64,000 nucleotides of DNA from Branchiostoma floridae. Its lineage: Eukaryota; Chordata; Leptocardii; Amphioxiformes; Branchiostomatidae. The stretch lies in assembly GCF_000003815.2 (NCBI RefSeq), contig NC_049984.1, forward strand, positions 4,466,927 through 4,530,926, read 5' to 3'. Of the stretch, positions 31,500-41,828 are shown piece after piece (the first letter of the stretch is position 1; every line of letters begins with the position of its first letter). The notes beneath the pieces were generated by a model. The model was given only the letters and a program-made list of their open reading frames with translations, was not told the origin of the DNA and made no database searches. Both the position numbers and the translations under genes were made by a program.

Positions 31500-32741
31500 T
31501 TGTAGAATGCCCCATCTGGACCTTGCAAGGAGAAGCTACCACATGTAATACTTCTGAACATTCTTTTCTGACGATCTCAAGAAATTCCAGACCCTTTTCA
31601 AACTTCACAGTTTGTAGACCCACATTTAGCTCTGTGGGAATCAAGGCATAAAAGAGTGCCCCATTTAGCCCTTGGAAAGACAAGTTACTGCCCGTAACAC
31701 CCTTGTACATTCTTATCCGATTCCAGTCTCTTGTCAAACTTGACAATGGGCCCTCAAAGCTGGTACATGTGTAATACAGTTGTACATCTACATTTAGCTC
31801 TGGGGATCAAGGCATAAAAGAGTGCCCCATTTGGACCTCAGAAAGAGAGGATACTACATGTAACATTCTATACTGTACATTCCAATTCCAGTCCCTTGTC
31901 AAACTTCACAATGGACCCTCACAGTTGGTTATACAGTCGTAGATCAATCTTTGTCAACCCACATCATAGTAGATCAATCTTTGTCAACCCACATCATACG
32001 TCCTGAACAATCTACATTCTGACAAGAAAACTTCCCTGCCTCGTACCAGTATGCACACTGTACGATGGAACAGAAATATGGAATTACACTAGTCCATGAA
32101 CAACCATTAACACTACAGAGGGTTGTCACTGGTTGGTTATGGCTCATGTCTAGGCTATGGGGAGACCTACATTTAGCTCCGTAGGAATTGGAACCCAGTG
32201 ATCTAGCCAGCCTGAAATATTTTTCCATCCCCTGTATTCTGAATAGAAATCCTGTCAAACAATCTTAGGGGGGTCTGGGGGTGTGCTCCCTGTAAAAATT
32301 TTGAAACCTAGACCCTCTGAACTGCTATTTCTTTTATGGTGAGGGGCTAATTTTGCTGGTAGTCTCAACTTGGGTTAATTAATATTTTGATATGCCGATT
32401 TTTGTTTGTCACAGAGGAAGAATGGGCAAAATATTTGTCCATCCCCAGCAGCAAAATTCTGTCAAAGGACAGATGCTGGCTAGACTGTGTCATACGTCCT
32501 CAACAACCTACATTCTGACAAGAAAACTTCCCTGCCTCGTATCAGTAAGCACACTGTACAAAGGAAACCATGGGATTACACTAGTCCATGCACAACCATT
32601 AACACTACAGCACAGAGGATTGTCACTGGTTGATATGGCGTTTGTCTGAGCTATGGGGAGACCTACATCAGTACCCCTTCAGTACAGGGGTAAGTATTTG
32701 TCCAGGTACTGCACAGCTCTTCTGTGGGGGATCATCACCCT
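31500..32741 (-). repeat. Nested tandem repeats in the MRPL38 3' UTR
   Basis: Three units of about 160 bases share ATAAAAGAGTGCCCCATTT and ACATTTAGCTCTG (31500-31970). Then a block of about 180 bases at 31994-32175 (CTACATTCTGACAAGAAAAC) is repeated at 32488-32667 and runs into the last-exon copy at 32667-32740. A short exact duplication of TAGATCAATCTTTGTCAACC sits near 31940 and 31971. Confidence 0.75.
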
Positions 32742-32787
32742 CACAGTTGGTTAAACAGTCGTAGATCTACCTTAAACTCTGTGGGAA

Positions 32788-35700
32788 TCAGTACCCCTTT
32801 AGTACAGGCTCCTTAGGTAAGTATTTGTCCAGGTACTGTACAGCTCTCCTGTGGGGGATCATCACCTGGGGCGCGATGAACGGCTTCGGGAAATCGTATT
32901 CGAAAATCGGCTCAGGCATTTCTGGAAGAAAACAAGAAACATTTGAGGACCGGGCTCCCACATTTCTATACTAAGTCTTGAAGAATAAGGACAAATGTAG
33001 TATTTCCTAATTGGAATTACCGGTACTGTCAAGGCACCTAGCTGATAGTTTCTATACGAACTGAAAACTACAAAAGCATAAGTTTTCTGCAACTTATGAT
33101 CCACTGCTCACTGAGTCATGTGTTCTCTCTGCATAGTGTGACATCATAGTGGAAAAATGTCTACGGGTCATAGTCATACGTCTACATGTGTCTCTTGTGT
33201 AAGCTGCTAATTGAGGCATTCCTTTACTATGACTGGACTTGGTCAGTCAAAAATTCGGGTAAGTTCAACTCTAGTGTTGGAAATTACAGTCAAACCTTGC
33301 TTCAGAACAGACAAGTATACTGTAATTCCTGACTTTTTAACAGTACTTATATGTTCACGGTTTTCACAGTGACGCCTCAGGCTCTAATGTGAACTTATCA
33401 TTACAGATAACAAATAATTCATCAACTCTTTTTACACACACCTGCCGCCACCATAATCATTTAATTCTGAGAACAAATTCAAGTTTCTCACTCTCAGACT
33501 GTTTGGTACCGAGAAGAAAAAGTAAATTACAGTACTCACTTAGAACACTGCGGAAGGTTTCCCTGACAGACGGGTCCCACGGACACTGGAAGAAGTTCAG
33601 TCCTGCCGGCGTCAGCTGGTCCTGGCGTTCCCGGTAAAACTCAAACGTGCGGAACGTTCTTCTTCTCAAGCTGTGACTAGAGCAAGGAACAATCACAACA
33701 TTTTGTCATCAAAAATACTGATGACCAATTACTTCAGCACGTAAACATGCGAGAGTTACAGACACGTAATTTTATTAATTATATCAGTATAAAATATATC
33801 ATACCGTTGTGTTGGAAGAAAAGTTTTGCGTTGTACCATGATTACTACCAACACAGACAAGCTTCCTTGATAAAACATACCAAGGTGATGGTCTCCTCTC
33901 TGTGCTGTAGTCCAGCGGCCCTTCTTGTTTGAAGAGAAGGAACACAAATCTGTGGTACCCGGTGCCTTGTGGAGGGAACGGTGGGAAATACTCGCACACT
34001 GTCTCTCCCTTGCTGATGTCACTCCCTGGGATGTTACCTCTGTGTGGGGGAGAGGGAAAAAATGTGAGAAAAAGTTGTGCAACATTCTTCAAGTTTGGTT
34101 TAAGGTTGAGTAAAAAAATTCAAAAATTACTGCTCTTGGTGGCAGATGTTGGCACACTCTCGCACCAGATCCATGTGTGTTTTTGGCACACTATTTGGCA
34201 AATAAGCCAAAGAGGCTCGGTGGGCGCTACTCCACCATTGTGGTGGGTATTTTTTTTCCAACAGCACAAGTTCGGGGCAAGGCAAGCATCGAACCCTGGA
34301 CCTATTGGTTCCGAGTCGAACGTTCTAGCCATTGTGCCACACAGGCCTTACTTGAGCCAAGGTTAAGGTTAAATATCTCCTATATGGGGGCCGATACCGA
34401 TTGACGGGCACTTTGAACCTGTTACTGATGTCACACGTCTGTTCAGCTCACATGACATAAGCTTCAGGTCATTTCAACTTGAGAAAGGTCAGAGGACTGA
34501 CCAAAAGCTTGTTCGTAAGAGCTTTTCTTTGTGTACAGAAATAAGAAATCAATCAAAAGCTTTTTTTGAGAGAGAGAGAGCTAGTACAAGGACTCCAGTT
34601 GTAAATCAGATGGCTGCCAGGCAGGCAAATCAGTCATTGAGTGAGGTCACATTTACTTACACAAACCAGTGGAGATACTCGGCTTCATTATCTTGCAGAT
34701 GTCCATCTGAAACAGAAGTGATTTTTCAAGACTCGCTCATCCAACAAATGTAAAGAAATAACACTCTTCAAAATTTCATTTTGGATGTATCATTCAACCA
34801 AGCTACACACTTGAAAATATGTCACTCATAAGGGAAGTTAACAGAACAATGGTACTTCTTCATTGATATTTTCAACATCTAGGGATAAGGCAAAAACTAG
34901 CTCCAGTTTTACAGTACCTGGATTTGTCAGGATTAGAGTCCACAAACTGTCCTCGTCACTTTCATATTCTACGACTGGAGGTCTGCAGGCCTGTGGAGAC
35001 AAATCATGAAGATAAACATTAACACAAATATGTAAGTATACTTCTAGCTTTCTTGTACGATATGGTGAAAACTGTAAGTAAAGTTTCAAACTCTGAATAT
35101 ACTTGATACATCAGAAAAATACAATGGAGTTTAATCAACCTAAAATTAATCAACTTAAAACTTGTATTCCTTTCATTCTTGAGTTTGTTCATTTATCGAT
35201 TTTCTGACCATCCTACCAACTAACCAACCTTCTCCTTTATTTATTCATTCACTCACTCACTCATTCCTATCTTCCAAATCACATAGAAACTCACCTCTGT
35301 AGGAGTGACCACATTTCCCCGGTACACAGGAACCACATGGTCATCATCAGAGTCGTAGTACACATTGGTTACCATAACAGGGTGGAAATACGCCCCCTCA
35401 AACAAGTCCTTCCAGATATTGTAATGTGTGGCCACGTCTTTCAACTGTTCGTGTGCAAACGTGGCCTCCCATTCCTTTTTTATCTCTTCCACGGGAACTT
35501 TTACTGTAAATAAAAAAGAATGACATATCAGCGATTTGATTCCATTTAAGCAAAGGTTTACAGGCATTCTCATATTGTCCATTTCTTCCTTGTGAGGATA
35601 CATCTTGTCTTGTCTAAGACAGTGTGTAAGTCTCAGAATGCATGACATCTTTTTAAGTATGATGTAACAAAGCTTTTAGTATACAAAGTATGATACTAAC

Positions 35701-36479
35701 AATGCTAATGGTTTCAAAATCACACAACACTTTATAGAATACAGGTGTACATGCAAGCTGGACTGAAAAAAAAAAATTATCTACATGTACTTACTGGGCA
35801 GACAACATAAAAGAAGACTTGCACCTCCTCAACCTACAAAACATCAAGTCTTTGCATTTATGTGCAAGCACATCTAATCATTACCCTTGCATGATGGAGC
35901 ACAAGAGAAAATAAACCAGATAACAAGTGTATAAATGTGAACTTTCAACTAAAATATGTGGATATGACTTACATGTCCGAAGACGAGCTGCTCTCTCTAA
36001 CTCGGCATTGGCTGTGTTCTCATTGGTCACCTTCCTCTTCAGCTGTCTGAACTTCTTCGCCCCTACAGTACGTACGGGCAGTCCTATATCGATCCCCTGG
36101 GAGGGCGGGGGCTCTTCTGAGTAGTACAGCTGCTGCGAGATGGGCGACGTTTTCTCGTGCCACGGGTACTCCTCCTGGTACTTTATCTCACCCTCTTGGA
36201 CCGGCTCCGGGAACTGGACATTGGGCTTAACTGGGCCAACTGGTGCTGTAAAAAAACAATCTCAAGATGTTAAACAGAGGAAAGACTCTGAACCTAAGAC
36301 TCTAAACCAGCCCCTAGTGCCAAAACAGTTTTTATAGCAATGGGCTTTCGTAGATCCGAGTAACCTGACGTGATATCCAGCCCATCTTCTACTAGTAGTG
36401 ACAGAGAAGGCAGATGCTATGTACAGTATTTACAGGTTCATTGTACAAGAAAATTCCCCAAGCTCTCTGTACAGCCCTA

Positions 36480-36515
<36 letters not shown>

Positions 36516-37331
36516 TAGAGCGCTACCATCATCATCAGAAATTATGTCTATCATTCATGGGGTGTATTTTGATATCAGAGGGCCTGTTGTAGAAATTTCT
36601 TGTGAGCATATTGGCCCTACAGCCGAGAAGTTAGCCCATGTAGGCCCTGGAAACAGTCTGGCATTCTGGCTATGTATAAGCACAGCAAATCATACTATTC
36701 AAACTCCATCAAGACATGATATGAGTTAAATTATGTTGTTGTTGTTGTCCTCGTTTAACGTCTAATATTTCGCTATGTTCTAACGTCTAATATTTCGTTA
36801 CTCTTGGTGCTGAGTAACACATGGTTCGTTTTTTAGTCGAAAGTCTCTCTTGGTATTTAACTCTTGGTTCCTTGTGCTTGAGAGTTGCTGGAGGAGTTTC
36901 TAGGAGAGTACGTCGAGACGGTGCGTACTCTCTATGTACTGGGAGAAGGCCATGTACATCTGTTTGTTGATTCCTTCTGAAAGGTCGCACACTACAAACA
37001 GCCATAATATTCTACATGAAGAATGTGGGCTGTTCACAGAAGAAGAAGAAGAAGAGGTCTCTCATTCCAGCTAGCGTGGTGATGTCCGTGTCTCTGCTGT
37101 CCTCTGCTGCTCTGTTGTATGTAAATTATGATACACAATGTATAAATTTTACAAATGTGGGGCAAGACAAAGTACAGTATAACACGTACCAACTAAAGTC
37201 TTGGGACGATTTTTCCTGCTGATAAACCGTCTGCTGCACTGATCGAGACAGGCTCGGGTGTGTCTGGAAGAGGAAACAAACGTACTGATGACGGGCGCAC
37301 ACCGACTTCCAATCCACAAGGGCGCAGCCAT
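32788..37331 (-). CDS. MRPL38: Large mitochondrial ribosomal subunit protein mL38, complete, 8 exons
   Basis: Exons on the minus strand, in order: 37331-37190, 36245-35973, 35503-35295, 34990-34918, 34706-34661, 34039-33881, 33676-33540 and 32921-32788 (TGA). The total is 1173 nt, 390 residues, close to the human length of 380. The start ATG has a good context and an in-frame TAG nine bases upstream. Recognisable mL38 blocks are IDIGLPV, ERAARLRT, PVYRGNVVTPTE, SLWTLILTNPDGHL, EYLHWFVGNIPG, HRFVFLLFKQ, RPSPC, RTFRTFEFY, TPAGLNFFQC and RRAVQYLDKYLPKEP. The middle and C-terminal part is a phosphatidylethanolamine-binding-protein fold that in mL38 serves as a structural piece of the mitoribosome central protuberance (family knowledge). 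Residues 1-45 are basic and lack acidic residues apart from one Asp, as expected of a mitochondrial targeting peptide. The gene runs tail to tail with DENND11. A copy of the last coding stretch lies at 32667-32740. Confidence 0.95.
34253..34352 (-). mobile_element. tRNA-like SINE head
   Basis: On the minus strand TGGCACAATGGCTAGAACG resembles an A box and CCAGGGTTCGATGC a B box, with spacing like a tRNA. The anticodon arm does not fold cleanly, so it is taken as a SINE rather than a tRNA gene. It lies in MRPL38 intron 5. Confidence 0.5.
36481..36514. repeat. (TA)n microsatellite
   Basis: Seventeen TA units in MRPL38 intron 1. A (GT)n run is at 42124-42149, (ACAG)n at 7322-7344 and (TTTG)n at 14681-14698. 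Confidence 0.95.
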
Positions 37332-38184
37332 CTTGGCCTATTCAATCTCGTACCCAGCGTACTGTTACAAGGTGCTCTGGGCTCGAGAGCTCTCGCGAGC
37401 ACACGCGAGAGATCGCGGGAGACTTTTTTGGCGCCAAATTCAAATAAAGTGTCGTCTGCACGTCACTTACGAGAGATCACGAGACTGCTCTTGAAAGTTC
37501 AAACGACGAACGACGATATAACGTTATACTCTCTACTGGGATCCACATGTCAATGGTAGAAATAAGCCAAATAGATCTAGACGGACACCAGAGGAGTACG
37601 CCGGCCAAAAATAGTGTTGGACATGTTTTTCCTCCAAAGGTCTGCTTACATGTAGCTAACATTAATTAGCTACACAAGAAACAAGGGACGACCGGTGAAT
37701 ACATGTGCTGTCGCACTATTAGATGACCTAGATGTCAAAGCAAGAGCTTTTTTTAAGTAAAAACTACTTGCTGTCGGAGAAGCTCAGCAGTACGTAACGT
37801 TACTAAATGGATTCTCTTTCCTCCCATTCTCCTCACTTGAATGGTAACAGTTTATCTCCTAGCAAATTTTCTAATGACGGGGCAGGGGCAGTAACGTTAA
37901 TGTTTTAGACTACTGCTGAGCTTCTCAATCACCATAAAACTACTAGGTATATCAGGTTAGTTTTCTACACTTGAAGCCTGCCAAAGTTCATACATTAACG
38001 ATTAAGCAAAAACTACTAGATAGAACACATACATTCAATCTTATTGCTATGTCGCATCCTCAATGTTAACGGGCTTACCTTCCGACTTGACGCTGTCTTC
38101 AGTCTTGGCCCTTGTCCAAGCTTCACCGATGTCCCAGTGCAGACGACAGACCGGGCTACCCCCCTCCCCCTCAGACCCCACCCC

Positions 38185-40307
38185 CTACACATCCTCCTCT
38201 GACGCCTTGACGCAGGGCGCCCGAGAGTTGTCCAGGGCCTCTGCCACCCTGATGACGGTAAGAACACCCTGCCCCTGCGTTCCCTTCTGGACATACTGGG
38301 TGGCGTTGGGCAGTTGGCCCAGCGCTTCGATGCGCATCCTAGAGTCGATCACAGACTCCAGCAGGCGAGTCAAGGGCTGGATACGAGCCTGAGATGAGAT
38401 GGGATGGGATGAGACCGGTTTAAGATCACCAGGGAAGACTGCTACATACTTAAGCGCTATTTGCATTTAAAAGGCATTGACAGACATTCTCACAAAGCGT
38501 TCAGGAGCATGGCAAAGTGTAGCCTGATCGAATCTCGCTTATAGCAGCCCGCCCAACATCCGGCCGGCCGCCTAGCCTGCGGGGACGGGCCAGTTACAGC
38601 CCTGGAAAGCGGAGTTTGTGCTACACAGAAGAGGCAAAGTGGTTTTTATGAAGCGAGATGTGAGGCATTTGAACTAACCTCAGCGCCCTCCTCATCCGAG
38701 CAGTCGGAGTTATGTGATGGAGCGCGTGCGCGCCGGTAGTCTCCGTACATGTTTCCATAGCATGTATGGGAAGAGCTCGCGGACTCGGGACGGGATGTCC
38801 CGGATGAGGTGTCGCTGATCGCAGTAGATTCTTCGCTGATCGCAGTAGATTCTTCGCTGATCGCAGTAGATTCTTCGCTGATCGCAGTAGATTCTTCGCT
38901 GATCGCAGTAGATTCTTCGCTGATCGCGATAGACGCTGAGGAAGCACAGCACTCGTCTTCGATGGACAGATCTTGCAGCGCTAGCAGTCTTGGTGCCACA
39001 AATAGCACACCTGCAGGACGATACAGGTGGTTACAAATAGCCCTTACCACTAAGGTTGCTGCCCCGCCGCGCCCACTCTGCGACCCAAAGTCGACACCGG
39101 AGCGCGTCCGACGAGCATGGTACCAAGTCTAAGAAAAGACGCCAAGCGTCTATCTAATACACTTCACTGAGCTGCGGTTTCGGCTCAGTCCGTTTGTATA
39201 GGGTTGTCGGGTTTTCTATTTCGTGCTGTTTTCTATGGTCCACCAAGTCTCTGCTTGAATAAATGCTAATCCCCAAGTAAGAAATGTTACTAATAGTTTT
39301 GTCGGCTTGTCAGCCAGAAAAATTTACGATCCTAACATCTGCTTGGATATCAGCTGCGCACCGTTCTTCGAATCGGAAAAGGAGAGAGAGAGCTTGTTTG
39401 CACATACATAGCATATTTATCATATCTAACAATTCTTAAGGACTAATCTACTTTACTATACTATTGGTGGATAACAGTAACGACAATCTAGTTATGCTTG
39501 CTAACCCGCTAGAACATTGTGTTGAATGCAGTATGCTGCAACAGGAATGTATAATAACAATGTGTCGCCTATGCATAGACAGTCTACTAGTTATTATACT
39601 TTCCTGAGCTGCATATGAACACGTGCATGATGATATCATATGGAATATCTGTCTTTGTATGGTAATGCAGTGTCGGTTTTACATTTAGAACACGACCATA
39701 AATATTTTTGTCATTCATTATCATGCGATCAAGTGGAATACGTTCTCACTATCGGAAAAGAATGAATGAACCGGAGGTAGGGAATTTCACAACCAGCCTT
39801 CGTAACCCCTGCTTCGCCTATTTAGTCAGTGAAGTCAGGCTGGCCTAAGACTGATATTTCCGACTTACTTAGGCCTACGTCACATTTCCAAACCGGGGCC
39901 GTCAGGGCAGCTTTCGGGAGCCACAAGTATGGTATAAAAGACACCAAAGTACACAAGACGTAAAGATGATAGTCGTGGGCATTATTGTGTATAGCTGTAC
40001 GTATACATTTCTATTTTTCGTTTCCACAAACAGCTCAGCCGGGCCCCGGTTTGAAAAATGTGACGTTAGCCGAGAAGAGATGCTGCTACAATTAGCACTA
40101 TGGGCCACTCTCCATCTTCATGATGGTAACATCAGGCGTTTGTCGAACTTGACTAAAATAAAGTTTCTCACCATGTGGAAGCTTTGGCACCGGCGACGTC
40201 TCCTCCTCTCCGAGATCCAGATGGTGGATCTTATTCTTACGCATCTTCTTGGGGAAACAGCACCTTACGATTTCCACACAGCTTGTTTTAGACTCCTTGG
40301 CACCCAT
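38185..40307 (-). CDS. Unrecognised 223-aa protein with predicted myristoylated N-terminus and 7-residue repeats
   Basis: Model of three exons: 40307-40172, 39010-38679 and 38388-38185 (TAG). Junctions are CAT-G|GTGAGA to CTGCAG|GT and GAG|GTTAGT to CTCAG|GCT; 672 nt close in frame. The ATG at 40307 has a good context (A at -3, G at +4), and the same frame has a TGA 42 nt further upstream. The N-terminus MGAKESKTSC fits the N-myristoylation pattern (Gly2, Ser6). Cys10, Cys16 and Cys17 could be palmitoylated, and a basic KKMRKNK patch follows, so a membrane-anchored cytosolic protein is inferred. Residues 72-113 are six 7-residue units (consensus STAISEE). The stretch 114-156 is Ser-rich and acidic. 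The C-terminal exon (157-223) is predicted helical with RIQPLTRLLESVIDSRM. I do not recognise the family. It lies 0.85 kb upstream of MRPL38 on the same strand and head to head with the methyltransferase gene. Confidence 0.6.
38812..38937 (-). repeat. 21-bp coding minisatellite, six units
   Basis: Five near-identical 21-base units and one diverged unit encode STAISEE repeats in exon 2 of the unrecognised gene. Because the unit is divisible by three and stop-free, several frames are open on both strands. Confidence 0.9.
39880..40062. mobile_element. MITE with CGTCACATTTCCAAACCGG termini
   Basis: The left end CGTCACATTTCCAAACCGGG is mirrored by CCCCGGTTTGAAAAATGTGACG. It lies in intron 1 of the unrecognised gene. 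A diverged relative occurs at 40965-41117. Confidence 0.65.
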
Positions 40308-41828
40308 TTTCTTAGGTTTTCTTTTAAATTTGGCGAATAAACTCAATCAAAACTTCGGTAACACAGCAATACACTGGGCGTGTACTTATTGCTACCTTGT
40401 TCGATTTGAACAATGGAGTTGTCTCCTTGTCAACGGACAGCGGTAAGTATTGTTCGAGAACAGTTAACAAATTTCCTAGGGATTGTACCATTCGTTCGAT
40501 CCAAAGGGGGTATTTTTTTAGATAACGAGTGTACTTTTGTGTGCGATAAAGACTTCAAAATGACGTTCACACTCTATTATTCTTGTAATATATTAGATTC
40601 ATTTAAACGCAGTAACTTATACTGATCGACCGGTGCCGTTCGGATTTGCAACACTGGATCTTCCCAACACTAACCGGTATGTTAGCCCATGAAAAACAGG
40701 TGTTTGAAATCTAGCGGACGCAATGTTAACCCTCAACTATTGGGAAATGTCAATATCCTTCAGAATGGCGGGAATCCACGTCACTTCAGATGTAATGGGT
40801 AAGATGTTCATGCGAACGACATTGTCAGAAAGAGAAGAAAAGAGTTTGGTATTAGAAGATAAGTGCAGAGAAAATCAGTGTATAAGCTTACGGGACGAGG
40901 CATTGCAACTCCTCTCTCTTACGCATAACCTGACCTACAAGGCCTAAGCCATACTTCCTACCGGGTGCCCGGCCGGACTGTTCGCGGAAATGAATGCCAA
41001 TAAATATGCACAAGGCATGTTGTTGAATTATTTTGGTCCTTTTTGTGTTTTTGTTGTCTTTTATGTCGTACTGTACACAAAACTTCCCGGCCGGGACCCT
41101 TTGTTGAAATGTGACGTTACTGTCGTAGTGAGTTGGGCTTCTGACAGGCCTTCCCATTGGGAGAGTGCTGATTTGCTGTTTATGACACGGGCCAGGTTCG
41201 CAAATGCCGGGGGAGCTTAATGCCCAAGTCCCCCTTTTTGTTTTGCTGCACAATACTTCCATAGTGTCTTTTTTGTTTAATTCACAAGGATAGTTTTAAA
41301 GAACGCATGCATGTGCAAAAGTTAGGTGTGACGGGTCCTTCGGTGTAATATAACCAGCTGCTGCCGCGCCGCGTGCCTGCGAAACTTGTGTGCTACACCG
41401 ATGGGCGGTTAAACCGGCCATATAGATACAGATACAGATACAAGCTTTGCCTATTTGGCAAAGTGCCAAGATTGAAATAAATGCATACTTCGGTGACCAG
41501 ACGTGTTCCTGCGTAATTAAACAATTGCACACAAGTCCACCAGAGTCCCCCCCCCCCAAAAAAAATTAAACGAATCCCCTTCTGTACACACTGAACATAA
41601 TACTCAAAGCACAGCACAACATTTGAATTATCCAAATAAATATCTGCGCATGCGAATGACACGTCATCCCTTGAACCCGGTAGAGACACGTCAGCAAGTT
41701 TGCCAATGTAAACACTGACCCCGCGCTCTTTGGATTATAACTCCGTCAGCGGGAAGTGAAGAAATTTGCGGAACTGTAAGTTTATTGTGAACTCCAAAAA
41801 CAAACAGTGGTACCACAAGAGTAAAATT

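Noticed and set aside
34253-34352. tRNA gene
   Set aside because: A- and B-box-like sequences are present, but the acceptor and anticodon stems do not pair well; treated as a SINE head.
37193-37559. Plus-strand and alternative-frame open reading frames over MRPL38 exon 1
   Set aside because: No domain match; the MRPL38 frame explains the sequence and its splice site.
38812-38937. CRISPR-like regular repeat
   Set aside because: Units are directly adjacent without spacers and lie in a eukaryotic coding exon.
38809-39132. Plus-strand frame with SLIAVDS repeats, and a minus-strand frame with RSAKNLL repeats
   Set aside because: By-products of the 21-bp minisatellite, which is open in several frames; only the STAISEE frame fits the splice sites.
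40307-40346. Start of the unrecognised gene 13 codons further upstream
   Set aside because: That codon is TTG and is preceded at once by an in-frame TGA; the ATG at 40307 has a better context.
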